A stretch of 64,000 nt of DNA from Zobellia roscoffensis (GTDB lineage: Bacteria > Bacteroidota > Bacteroidia > Flavobacteriales > Flavobacteriaceae), in assembly GCF_015330165.1 (NCBI RefSeq), contig NZ_JADDXT010000002.1:1052504-1116503 (forward strand). Direction: 5' to 3'. The stretch's first letter is position 1. Every line of letters starts with the position of its first letter. The notes beneath the pieces are model-generated. The model searched no databases, was not told where the DNA came from, and worked only from the letters and a program-made list of their open reading frames with translations. Position numbers and translations under genes: made by a program. This document shows, in pieces, positions 52,654-61,900 of this stretch.

Positions 52654-52690
52654 AACAACATTTTCAAATATTTCTTATGAAAATGTTGTT
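52654..52690. repeat. 12-bp perfect inverted repeat between araR and the glycan locus
   Basis: AACAACATTTTC at 52654-52665 and its exact reverse complement at 52679-52690, separated by 13 bp. It may be an operator for either divergent gene or an RNA hairpin; no T tract follows on either strand, so it is not a typical terminator. Confidence 0.5.
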
Positions 52691-52983
52691 TGCTTTATTT
52701 CCATTTGTAGCCGAAATAACACAAAAATGAAAAAAATATTAATTACTGAAAATCAATATGATACTGATTTTGACGGTTAACTTTGCAAAATGACAAAAAG
52801 GGTTCTTTTTTATCAATTTTTCAGCAAAACAGCCTACTAAAAACTGTCCATCTCGAAATTTTCGATATAAGCCCTGATTTTATCCATCAAACACGGAAAA
52901 CCAATTTTAAAAACCTGTTTAATTACGGTATCTTGTGCCCCCAAAACTAATACCAAATTCGATTACAAATCAAACCTAACCAT

Positions 52984-53982
52984 ATGATTAAAGAGAAAAA
53001 GAAAATTCTCATCACCGGTGTTGCCGGTTTTTTAGGCTCTAACTATTTAACCAAATGTTTGAGCGAAGGACATGTAGTAGTAGGATTGGATAATTTATCC
53101 ATGGGCATGCTTGAAAATATTCACGACCACCTTGATAATAATAACTTTACTTTCATTAAAGGAGATGTTCTAGACACAAGTTTAATAAACAGTCTAGATG
53201 ACGACTTTGATGTTATTGTGCACTTGGCCGCTTTTAAGATACCAAGATATGGTAACGCAGTAGATACATTAAAAATAAACTCCAAAGGAAGCGAGAACAT
53301 GTTGGAGCTTGCTAAAAAACTCAAATGTAAATTTGTTTTAGCATCTACTTCCGATGTATATGGCATGAGTCCTGATATTCCTTTTAAGGAAGATGGAAAT
53401 TGCCTTATTGGAGACTCAAAAGTGCCACGTTGGGCCTATGCCGTTTCAAAACTTTTTGATGAGCATTTAGCATTGGCCTACATGGAAGATTTTGACTTCC
53501 CTGTTGTTATCCTAAGGTTCTTTGGATCGTACGGTCCCAACCAAAACCTATCTTGGTGGGGAGGACCACAATCCGTTTTCATAGACTGTATTTTGAACAA
53601 CAAGGAGATACCTATTCATGGAGATGGACTTCAAACACGGACCTTCACGTTCGTTGAAGACACCGTAGCCGGTATTTATGCCGCTACAATGAAGCCAGAA
53701 GCAAACGGTGAAATATTCAACATTGGTGCTAACGAAGAAATTACTATTCTTGAGCTTGCCAATATGCTAAAGAGAATATCTGACGAACCAACCACTTCCG
53801 AAGTAAAGTTGATTCCGTATAACGAAATATCAGCTGGCAGAAAATATCAAGATGTAATGAGACGTGTACCGGACAATACAAAAGCTGAGCGAATACTAGG
53901 TATAAAAGCCCAGACTTCCTTGGAAGAAGGTCTACGCATTACTTTTAATTGGCAGAAAAGTGTTTCTTTGCAAAAAGTATAG
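52984..53982 (+). CDS. NAD-dependent epimerase/dehydratase (extended SDR)
   Basis: 332 residues. GVAGFLGSNYL at about 12-22 is the NAD-binding GxxGxxG motif, LAAFK follows, and the catalytic pair is YAVSK at about 154-158 with an upstream STSDVYG. The C-terminal part (FTFVEDTVAGIYAATMKPEANGEIFNIGANEEITILELANMLKRI) matches nucleotide-sugar epimerases of the GalE/dTDP-glucose-dehydratase type. It begins a five-gene surface-glycan locus and probably supplies a nucleotide sugar for the glycosyltransferases. The next gene starts 5 bp downstream. Confidence 0.88.
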   Translation: MIKEKKKILITGVAGFLGSNYLTKCLSEGHVVVGLDNLSMGMLENIHDHLDNNNFTFIKGDVLDTSLINSLDDDFDVIVHLAAFKIPRYGNAVDTLKINSKGSENMLELAKKLKCKFVLASTSDVYGMSPDIPFKEDGNCLIGDSKVPRWAYAVSKLFDEHLALAYMEDFDFPVVILRFFGSYGPNQNLSWWGGPQSVFIDCILNNKEIPIHGDGLQTRTFTFVEDTVAGIYAATMKPEANGEIFNIGANEEITILELANMLKRISDEPTTSEVKLIPYNEISAGRKYQDVMRRVPDNTKAERILGIKAQTSLEEGLRITFNWQKSVSLQKV

Positions 53983-53987
53983 TTTAT

Positions 53988-55322
53988 ATGAAAATAGCAA
54001 TCGTTGGAGGAGGTTTAATGGGTCTTGTTTTAGCTCAAAGAATAACCGCCTCAACCAAAGCAACAGTTAAAGTAATTGAACAGGATGCTCTACCTGGCGG
54101 GCTCTCTACATATCACAATTACGGTGATTTTACATGGGACAAATATTACCATGCCATAACACCCACCGATACAGACCTTATTGACTTTCTAGGTGAGATA
54201 GGTCTCGGAGATCAAATACAATGGCGTCGTTCACTTACGGGGTTTTACGAAAACAAAAAGTTTCACTCTGTGAGTAGTTCTTTTGAGTTTTTGCTTTTCC
54301 CCCTTCTTGGTCCTATTGATAAAATGAGGTTGGCATACACCATTTTGAAGGGCTCTCGAACTGACGATTGGAAATCACTTGAAAAAATTCACGTTACAGA
54401 TTGGCTAATCAAACTTGGTGGTAAAAAAACATACGATAAGTTTTGGGCTCCAATGTTACACGCCAAATTAGGGGAAAATCACAAAAAAGTTTCTGCTGTA
54501 TTCATTTGGACATACATTAAAAGATTGTTCAAGGCTCGTAGCTCTGCTGCAAAAAAAGAACACATGGCCTACGTTAACGGGGGATACAAGACTATTTTTG
54601 ACCGTTTAGATGAGAAGTTAAAGCAAGCTGGCTCAAACTTGTTATTGAATAGCCAAGTAGAAAATATTTCTGTAAATCCTGAGGGCGGAATCAACGTAAG
54701 CTACAACGGAACTACCGAACACTTTGATAAGGTGGTTTTTACCTCTCCGTTAAATGTGATGGAAAAAGTAACCTCACCTGAGCTCTATGATATTTCAAAA
54801 AGTAGCAAGCCTATTGACTATCTTGGTGCAATCTGTCTTATCCTAATTACAAAAAAGCCAATAACACCATTTTACGTTCTGAATATAGGTGACAATGATA
54901 CTCCCTTTACTGGCGTAATTGGCATGAGTTCTCTTGTAGACCTTGAAGAAACGGCCAATCAACACATTACGTATTTTCCTAAATACATTAGTCATGACGG
55001 TGAGCTTTGGTCAAAAACAGACGAAGAAATCACAGCTACTTTCTTAGAAGGTGTCAAATACCTTTACCCTGATTTTGATGAAGCCGATATAATTTCATCT
55101 CATGTGCATAGAGCGTTCAAAGTTCAACCTATGCAAGTACTTAATTATTCTGAAATTGTACCTAAAGTAAAAACACCTCATCCTGATTTTTACGTTTTGA
55201 ACACTTCTCAATTTGTAAGTGAGTCCGTAAATAACAACTCGGTAGTTACTCACGTAGACAAATTCATGAAGAGTTTTGAAAAAGAAATTAAGTCCTCTTT
55301 AGACAAAAATGTAGTCGGTTAG
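53988..55322 (+). CDS. FAD-dependent oxidoreductase (amine-oxidase/PPO-like)
   Basis: 444 residues from the ATG at 53988; an in-frame TTG at 53949 lies inside the preceding gene and would precede the Rossmann motif by 14 extra residues. The N-terminus KIAIVGGGLMGLVLAQRI is the dinucleotide-binding motif, followed by VIEQDALPGGLSTYHNYGDFTWDKYYHAI, as in protoporphyrinogen-oxidase and UDP-galactopyranose-mutase-like flavoproteins. Homologues are regularly found in glycan loci next to polysaccharide deacetylases and GT2 genes. The exact reaction is unknown. The deacetylase gene begins 1 bp after its stop. Confidence 0.85.
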   Translation: MKIAIVGGGLMGLVLAQRITASTKATVKVIEQDALPGGLSTYHNYGDFTWDKYYHAITPTDTDLIDFLGEIGLGDQIQWRRSLTGFYENKKFHSVSSSFEFLLFPLLGPIDKMRLAYTILKGSRTDDWKSLEKIHVTDWLIKLGGKKTYDKFWAPMLHAKLGENHKKVSAVFIWTYIKRLFKARSSAAKKEHMAYVNGGYKTIFDRLDEKLKQAGSNLLLNSQVENISVNPEGGINVSYNGTTEHFDKVVFTSPLNVMEKVTSPELYDISKSSKPIDYLGAICLILITKKPITPFYVLNIGDNDTPFTGVIGMSSLVDLEETANQHITYFPKYISHDGELWSKTDEEITATFLEGVKYLYPDFDEADIISSHVHRAFKVQPMQVLNYSEIVPKVKTPHPDFYVLNTSQFVSESVNNNSVVTHVDKFMKSFEKEIKSSLDKNVVG

Positions 55323-55323
55323 C

Positions 55324-56292
55324 ATGAGTAAGCCTTTTTTGAGTCTTTCGCTAGACATGGACAACCAATGGTCGTACATGAAAATACATGGAGAAGAGGG
55401 ATGGGAAACCTACCCCTCTTATCTAGATATTTTTGTTCCCCATGTTCTAAAAGTTTTGGATGAACTGAATCTAAAAATTACCTTTTTTATCGTTGGCCAA
55501 GATGCTGCTTTCGAGAAGAACCATAAATACCTTAGAGATATTGCCGATGCAGGTCATGATATTGGAAACCATTCTTTTGTGCACGAAACATGGCTGCACC
55601 TCTATTCACGAGAAGAAATGGAGAAGGAAATTGATACAGCTCATGATATTATCGAAAAAGTGACTGGCAAGGCTCCAAATGGATTTAGAGGCCCTGGGTT
55701 TAGCTGGAGTGCTACTTTACTTGAAGTTCTTGCGGACAAAGGGTATGTTTATGATGCCTCAACTTTACCAACAGTTATAGGCCCTCTGGCCAGATTGTAT
55801 TATTTTAGCACCTCTAATCTTTCAAAAGAAGAAAAAGAAGACCGCAAAGAAATTTTTGGTAAATTTTCCGATGGATTCAAGAAACTGAAACCGTATTTCT
55901 GGAAGACCAATAAGAACAAAAAGTTATTGGAGTTACCGGTAACGACCATGCCAATATTCAGAATACCTTTTCACCTCAGCTACCTTATTTATATAAGTAA
56001 TATCTCAATTCATTTGATGATGCTTTATTTGAACATAGCCATTTTCTTATGTAAAATAACCAAGACTCAACCTAGTTTTTTATTGCACCCGTTAGATTTA
56101 ATTGGTGGCGACCAGATAACCAGTCTTGCATTTTTTCCTGGAATGAATGTTTCAAGCGATAGAAAAGTTTATCTCTTTAAAAAAGTGATGAAAAAACTAG
56201 GTAAGCACTTTACCTTAACGGATATGAATGGGCATGTAGAATCCATTATACAAAAAGGAAATCTCAAAGTTATGGATGTATCCAAAGGTTAA
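55324..56292 (+). CDS. Polysaccharide deacetylase (NodB homology)
   Basis: 322 residues. The N-terminal catalytic domain has the metal triad: LSLDMDNQW (Asp, motif 1), DIGNHSFVHETW (H-x3-H, motif 2) and FRGPGFSW (motif 3, Arg). It would remove N-acetyl groups from a glycan or glycolipid. The C-terminal half (about 210-290) contains hydrophobic segments, RIPFHLSYLIYISNISIHLMMLYLNIAIFLC, that may associate with the membrane. No signal peptide is seen. It is the third gene of the glycan locus; a 273-bp gap without a recognisable gene follows. Confidence 0.87.
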   Translation: MSKPFLSLSLDMDNQWSYMKIHGEEGWETYPSYLDIFVPHVLKVLDELNLKITFFIVGQDAAFEKNHKYLRDIADAGHDIGNHSFVHETWLHLYSREEMEKEIDTAHDIIEKVTGKAPNGFRGPGFSWSATLLEVLADKGYVYDASTLPTVIGPLARLYYFSTSNLSKEEKEDRKEIFGKFSDGFKKLKPYFWKTNKNKKLLELPVTTMPIFRIPFHLSYLIYISNISIHLMMLYLNIAIFLCKITKTQPSFLLHPLDLIGGDQITSLAFFPGMNVSSDRKVYLFKKVMKKLGKHFTLTDMNGHVESIIQKGNLKVMDVSKG

Positions 56293-56565
56293 TCCACCCT
56301 ACTATGCTAGGTTCGCACAAAACATAAATCCATATTTTAAAATTTATAGAAACCCTATAATCCATAACACTTCGTCCAAACTTAAACTCGGTTTGACCCT
56401 ATTAATGCTCATCCCGTCTTTAAATTTTATAATTTTGAAAAAGTCGGCACTTTTATATCAGTAAAAACCGTATAATTAAGTTGATACAAAATCCTATTGG
56501 GCTAGGCAGCTATATCAATTGCCTATCTTCATTCAAAATACCTATCATTACCAAACCTCCTAAAA

Positions 56566-57645
56566 ATGATACAGACAACCAATAAGAACGGTAGAACAAA
56601 GCCCCTAGTATCTATTATTTTACCAGCCTTTAATGAAGAAGCCATACTTGAAAGGAATGTTTCTCTTCTGTATGATTATTTAGCCAAATACAGTGACTTA
56701 TACACTTGGGAAATACTTGTTATAAATGATGGTAGTACAGACGATACAAAAGCCATTGCAGATTCACTTGCGAATTCTATTGATAATCTAAGAGCTTATC
56801 ATCATATCGTAAATAGAAATTTAGGTACAGCCCTAAGAACAGGTTTTCAACATAGTAAAGGAGATTACGTAATTGTATTGGATATTGACCTAAGTTATTC
56901 TCCTGATCATATTGAAAAACTTTTGTCCGAAATAGAGACTACGCAAGCAGATGTGGTCATTGCCTCCCCTTATATGAAAGGCGGAAAAAATACTGCCGTC
57001 CCTCGTTTGAGATTACTATTGAGTAAAACCGTAAACTTTATGATGCGGCAAGCATCCCGATTAAATATTTACACTTTCACTGGAATGGTAAGAGCCTATA
57101 AAGGTGATTTTATACGTTCGCTAAATACAAAATCCAGTACTTTTGACATTAATACCGAGATTTTATTGAAAGCCTATATTTTAAGAGCCCGAGTTATAGA
57201 AATACCAGCACATCTAGATTGGTCCGAACAACAAAAGCTTGGCAAGACACGTACCTCAAGTTTACGCATTGTTATGGGCATATTTAATGGGTTGGCCAAT
57301 AGCTTTATGTTCAGACCGTATATGTTCTTTTGGATTTTTGGGCTACTTATTTTTCTACCCTCCTTTTACATGATTTTGTGGATTATGATTGACGCGATTC
57401 AATATTACCCCATGACGATCGAGACTGCCAATGGTTTCGGACATAGATTTGCACTAGCCATATCTAAAGTGTTTGCCGAACGCCCCTATTCCTTTATTGT
57501 TGGCGGTACCGCTATGATTATCTCCATTCAATTATTAAGTTTGGGGTTTATTTCGTTGCAAAAGAAACGGTATTTTGATGAGTTGTTTCATCTTAATAGC
57601 ACTATACTAAGAAAAACAAAAAACCTTAAAAATCCCCATGATTAA
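56566..57645 (+). CDS. Family 2 glycosyltransferase, dolichol-phosphate-mannose-synthase type
   Basis: 359 residues. The GT-A domain (about 10-240) has VSIILPAFNEEAILERNVSLL, INDGSTDDTKAIAD, and the LDIDLSYSPDH metal-binding DxD (about 106-112). NRNLGTALRTGFQHSKGDYV is typical of DPM1/polyprenyl-phosphate transferases. Two C-terminal membrane helices follow (about 248-275 and 308-330). It probably transfers a sugar to a polyprenyl phosphate for use by the membrane transferase encoded next, with which it overlaps by 8 bp. Confidence 0.9.
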   Translation: MIQTTNKNGRTKPLVSIILPAFNEEAILERNVSLLYDYLAKYSDLYTWEILVINDGSTDDTKAIADSLANSIDNLRAYHHIVNRNLGTALRTGFQHSKGDYVIVLDIDLSYSPDHIEKLLSEIETTQADVVIASPYMKGGKNTAVPRLRLLLSKTVNFMMRQASRLNIYTFTGMVRAYKGDFIRSLNTKSSTFDINTEILLKAYILRARVIEIPAHLDWSEQQKLGKTRTSSLRIVMGIFNGLANSFMFRPYMFFWIFGLLIFLPSFYMILWIMIDAIQYYPMTIETANGFGHRFALAISKVFAERPYSFIVGGTAMIISIQLLSLGFISLQKKRYFDELFHLNSTILRKTKNLKNPHD

Positions 57646-58939
57646 AAAAAGATTTAAAAAAGATTTTTTACCGTTTTTACCTTTACTATTTCTTTACTCC
57701 ATAGTCGTAATATTATTCTCTTCCAATGAATTAATGGGGGACGAAAGTAGGTATTATCATTATGCGATAAATATTTCTAATGGTTTTTTTGAAGAACCAG
57801 AAAATCCTAGCTTCGGAAATGGCCCTGCATATCCCGCCCTCATTACACCTTTCATTACTTTAGACACTCCTTTAGTTTTCCCTAAACTGGTGAATGCAAT
57901 CCTTTTGTTTTTTGCAATTGTTTATTTTAAAAAAACAATTGAACTTTTCTCTAAGAACAAACATAACATATATCTGGTTTACCTTGTGGGATTGTATCCA
58001 CCCATTATACGATGGTTGCCTTATCTTTACTCTGAACAGTTAGCATTCTTTGCTATATGCGGATTTTTATTTTACACAGTTAAGCTCTTTCAAACCAAAA
58101 AAATTACAATCAAAAAGACCTTACTACCCGCATTATTTTTGGCACTATTAATACTTGTAAAAATAATCTTTTTACATGTTGTCTTAATGAGTCTATTACT
58201 AACAGTTACGTTTTTAATGCTTAAGAAAAATTATAGATTGAATTTAAAAAAGTCCTTTATCATCTTAATTTGTGCATTCACACTGGTATCCCCATATTTA
58301 TTATATGCATATTCGATAACTGGAAAATTATTCTACCTGGGTACAGCAGGAGGTGAAATTCTGTACCATAGGGCCAGCCCTTATGAAGGTGAACTAGGGA
58401 ACTGGTTTTCATTTGATGATGTTCTATACGGAAATGATGAAAACTACAAGCCTGATGATGTCTATGATAATCTTAAAAAATTATCCCGAAATCATAGAGA
58501 CTCTTTTATTGGATTACAATCATTAACTCAAATCCAAAAAGATAGTGCTTTAAAGGCTATGGCACTCCAAAGCATGAAAGACCACCCTTTAAAATATTTA
58601 AAAAACACAATAGCAAATGCAGGAAGACTTGTATTACATTACCCATTTTCATATCGAAATCAAGGTTTAACTACCTATGGCTATATGATTCCTAATATGA
58701 TAATTGTAATCTTTTGGCTTTTATGTCTCTATCCTTTTATACTCAAGAGAAAGTATGTGCCTTTTTCAATAAAAGCATTAATGTTATTTTGTATAGTATA
58801 TGCATGCGGCATAATAGTCCTAGATGGGAGAGGCAGAAACTTTATTGTAATGGTTCCTACAATGACTCTGTTTATCTTTTATCACCTTGAAAAATTAGTA
58901 AAAATATCAGTAGTAAATCCAAAAGAAGAAATTGTATAA
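57638..58939 (+). CDS. Membrane glycosyltransferase, GT-C (ArnT/PMT-like)
   Basis: 433 residues with about 10-12 membrane helices, starting at about residue 10. The early periplasmic-loop acidic motif NELMGDESRYYHYAINI (Asp-Glu) matches the GT-C 'DE' catalytic site, and PPIIRWLPYLYSEQLAFFAICGF fits ArnT-like transferases. It would use a polyprenyl-phosphate sugar made by the upstream DPM1-like enzyme to glycosylate a lipid, glycan or protein in the periplasm. Base composition is more AT-rich than its neighbours, as is usual for such loci. It ends at a strong terminator. Confidence 0.85.
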   Translation: MIKKRFKKDFLPFLPLLFLYSIVVILFSSNELMGDESRYYHYAINISNGFFEEPENPSFGNGPAYPALITPFITLDTPLVFPKLVNAILLFFAIVYFKKTIELFSKNKHNIYLVYLVGLYPPIIRWLPYLYSEQLAFFAICGFLFYTVKLFQTKKITIKKTLLPALFLALLILVKIIFLHVVLMSLLLTVTFLMLKKNYRLNLKKSFIILICAFTLVSPYLLYAYSITGKLFYLGTAGGEILYHRASPYEGELGNWFSFDDVLYGNDENYKPDDVYDNLKKLSRNHRDSFIGLQSLTQIQKDSALKAMALQSMKDHPLKYLKNTIANAGRLVLHYPFSYRNQGLTTYGYMIPNMIIVIFWLLCLYPFILKRKYVPFSIKALMLFCIVYACGIIVLDGRGRNFIVMVPTMTLFIFYHLEKLVKISVVNPKEEIV

Positions 58940-58975
58940 AAAAAGTACTCCGCAATAGTCGGAGTACTTTTTTTT
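58938..58975. terminator. Strong bidirectional terminator
   Basis: AGTACTCCG at 58944-58952 pairs with CGGAGTACT at 58960-58968 with a 7-nt loop, flanked by A runs on the left and T runs on the right, so it works in both directions. It separates the convergent GT-C and lyase genes. Confidence 0.93.
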
Positions 58976-58979
58976 GGGG

Positions 58980-61900
58980 TTAATTAGGAGCAACTAATGA
59001 GTAAGAGTCGGTACCGTAATCTGAATCTCCCGGTCTACGGGTAATCATTCTTACAGTTCCAAGATATGTTTCTATTTCAGATGCTCCTTGTTGGATGGAC
59101 TCTTGTACCTTATCACCATCCCTCCACGGCCATTTATATATTCCCCACTTGGCATTCCCCCCCCAAGGGTGGGAATCATAAATTGTTTTAGTTTGTTTAT
59201 CATAAAATTTTTGACCATTTATCCAAACCTGTAGCTCCCCATTAGAATTATCACCCCAAACGGCATGAACAACGATATCTAACGTCTGCCCCGCCCTAGG
59301 AACAATTCCTGTAGCAATGTAATCAGGATAATTCACATGATTTATTATGTATATTTCTCCAGCCTGTCCACCATACTGTCCTTCTCGATTTACCATTAGC
59401 TCCGTATGCGGAGATTTCCCAGATACCCCCGGATGTACTTGAAAAAATAGCCATTCATTATTTTTATCAATTACATAGTTATTTCCAAATGTATAACTCC
59501 ACCCGAACCACTCTTCTGTTCCTTTTGGATGACGTACGTTCCATGGTTCTGTTCGTACTTCTGCCCTAATATTATAATCTTCACTACACCAATTACCTGC
59601 ATTTGGACTTTTAGGATTTACCTTAAATTTGAGTCTATTGCCAGACTTACTAACCTGCTGTTCATCACATTGTGAATCTACATACAATTGTTTATTACTA
59701 AACGAAACTCCTGAACTCCCAGACCAACTAGGAAAAGAAATATCTCCCCAACACCATACTTTGTGACCTGTCTCTCCAGCAGTTTTACCTCCAATACTAC
59801 AATCGAGTTGGCCCACTGTCGTAGCTTCGGTTACATTTACACTTAACGATGTCATATGAGTAAGACCTTCTACATCTGTTACAGTTAACGACACATCATA
59901 TACCCCAGGTGCTGTAAACACATGTGATGGACTTACTTCAGTTGAATAATTACCCGAAATATTCCAATCATAACGAGTAATACCCTTATCGTCTGAAGAA
60001 TCACTACCGATAAAATTTACTGTAAAAGGCGCTTCTCCTGAAAGCTTATTAGCACGAACTACAGCAATTGGAGGGGTATTTACTGGTGTCTCAACGTTAA
60101 TAGTTATTGTTTCTTTATTTTGGAGTCCGCCGGCATCGGCGACGGTTAGCTCTACTTCATAAGTACCCGCAGATTCAAATGTATGAGAAGGATTTGAGTT
60201 AGTTGAACTGCTGCCGTCCTTAAAGTCCCACATATAGGCAGTTACTCCAACATCATCATTTGAACTACTTCCCGTAAAATTAATTGATAAGGGAGCATCT
60301 CCTGATTGCATATTGGCACTAACCTTTGCTGATGGAGGTTGATTTGCTGGAGCTTCTACAGTAATAGAAACCATTCCATTATTACTGAGACCCTCTGAAT
60401 CTTTTACCGTCAATTCCACTTCATAAGTACCTGCAGTTTCAAATGTATGTGACGGATTCGATTTATCTGAACTGTTACCATCCTTAAAATCCCATGAATA
60501 TCCAGTAATACTGGTATCGTCCGTTGATTCACTTCCTGTAAAATTAACTGCCAGCGGAAGTGTTCCTGAAGTCTTATTTGCACTCAACTTTGCAACAGGC
60601 GCTGCATTTTCCTTTGATTCTACTGTAATCGAAATCGTTTCTTTATTACTGAGACCCTCTGCATCCGTGACTGTTAGCTCTACATCATAAGTACCTGCAG
60701 ATTCAAATGTGTGCGAAGGATTCGATTTATCTGAACTGTTACCATCCTTAAAATCCCATGAATATCCAGTAATACTGGTATCGTCCGTTGATTCACTTCC
60801 TGTAAAATTAACTGCCAGCGGAAGTGTTCCTGAAGTTTTATCTACACTCAACTTTGCAACAGGCGCTGCATTTTCCTTTGATTCTACTGTAATCGAAATC
60901 GTTTCTTTATTACTGAGACCCTCTGCATCCGTGACTGTTAGCTCTACATCATAAGTGCCTGCAGATTCAAATGTGTGCGAAGGATTCGATTTATCAGAAC
61001 TATTGCCGTCCTTAAAATCCCATGAATATCCAGTAATACTGGTATCGTCCGTTGATTCACTTCCTGTAAAATTAACTGCCAGCGGAAGTGTTCCTGAAGT
61101 CTTATTTGCACTCAACTTTGCAACAGGCGCTGCATTTTCCTTTGATTCTACTGTAATCGAAATCGTTTCTTTATTAATGAGACCCTCTGCATCTGTTACC
61201 GTCAATTCCACTTCATAAGTACCTGCAGATTCAAATGTGTGCGAAGGATTCGATTTATCAGAACTATTGCCGTCCTTGAAATCCCACGAATACTTGGAAA
61301 CGCTCGTATCATCTGTTGATTCACTTCCTGTAAAATTAACTGATAGCGGAAGTGTTCCTGAAGTTTTATCTACACTCAATTTTGCCGTGGGAGCATTATT
61401 ACCAGGTTCATCTACTGTTATAATAATTATGTCTGAAGCGGATATTCCCTCTTCATCTTTAGTCACCAAAGCAACTTCATATTTCCCTGTCTTAACAAAG
61501 GTATGTTGAACATCCACCGTACTAGCAGTTTCACCATCTTTAAAATCCCATAGATATGACACAATAGCTTTATCATCAGACGAATCGGCAGCGGAAAAAG
61601 AAACTTTTAACGGAGCTTCTCCATTAATAGGTGAACCGCTGACTACAGCTACAGGTGATTCATTTTTTGGAAATGGAGTATTCGGTAAGACATCAATAAT
61701 TGAATCTGTATTATTCTTCTCTTCAGGCTCATTTTCAGTACTATCTGTACTTTCTTCTTTAACCTCTGCAGGAACATCTTCTTCAGAACCAGTTTCCTGC
61801 TCATCTGCAGCCGCCTCATCAGGTTCATCCTCAGGTTTTTTTTCATCTCCGTCAGCATTCTCTTCTTCCACTTCTTCGCTTTTAGTCGTATTTTCTTCCG

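Larger units (their letters stand above)
52588..52983. other. Divergent intergenic region, 396 bp
   Basis: Between araR and the glycan locus. It holds the araR promoter with candidate AraR half-sites (52619-52652), the 12-bp inverted repeat at 52654-52690, and presumably the promoter of the glycan operon; a one-mismatch -7 element (TATCTTGT) lies about 50 bp before that start codon. Confidence 0.5.

Noticed and set aside
53949..53987. TTG start giving a longer flavoprotein
   Set aside because: It overlaps the epimerase gene and adds 13 residues before the Rossmann motif, which normally lies at the very N-terminus; the ATG at 53988 is better.
56276..56464. 62-residue frame after the polysaccharide deacetylase gene
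   Set aside because: It starts inside the deacetylase stop region, has no start signal or recognisable domain, and the composition is that of an AT-rich spacer.
60190..61500. Regular repeats that could suggest a CRISPR array
   Set aside because: The period is 264 bp, the repeats are coding in a single long frame, and each unit is a PKD domain. There are no short repeats with unique spacers.
60709..61509. Three plus-strand frames antisense to the PKD repeats
   Set aside because: They repeat one another because they are the complement of the duplicated PKD DNA; no independent coding signal.
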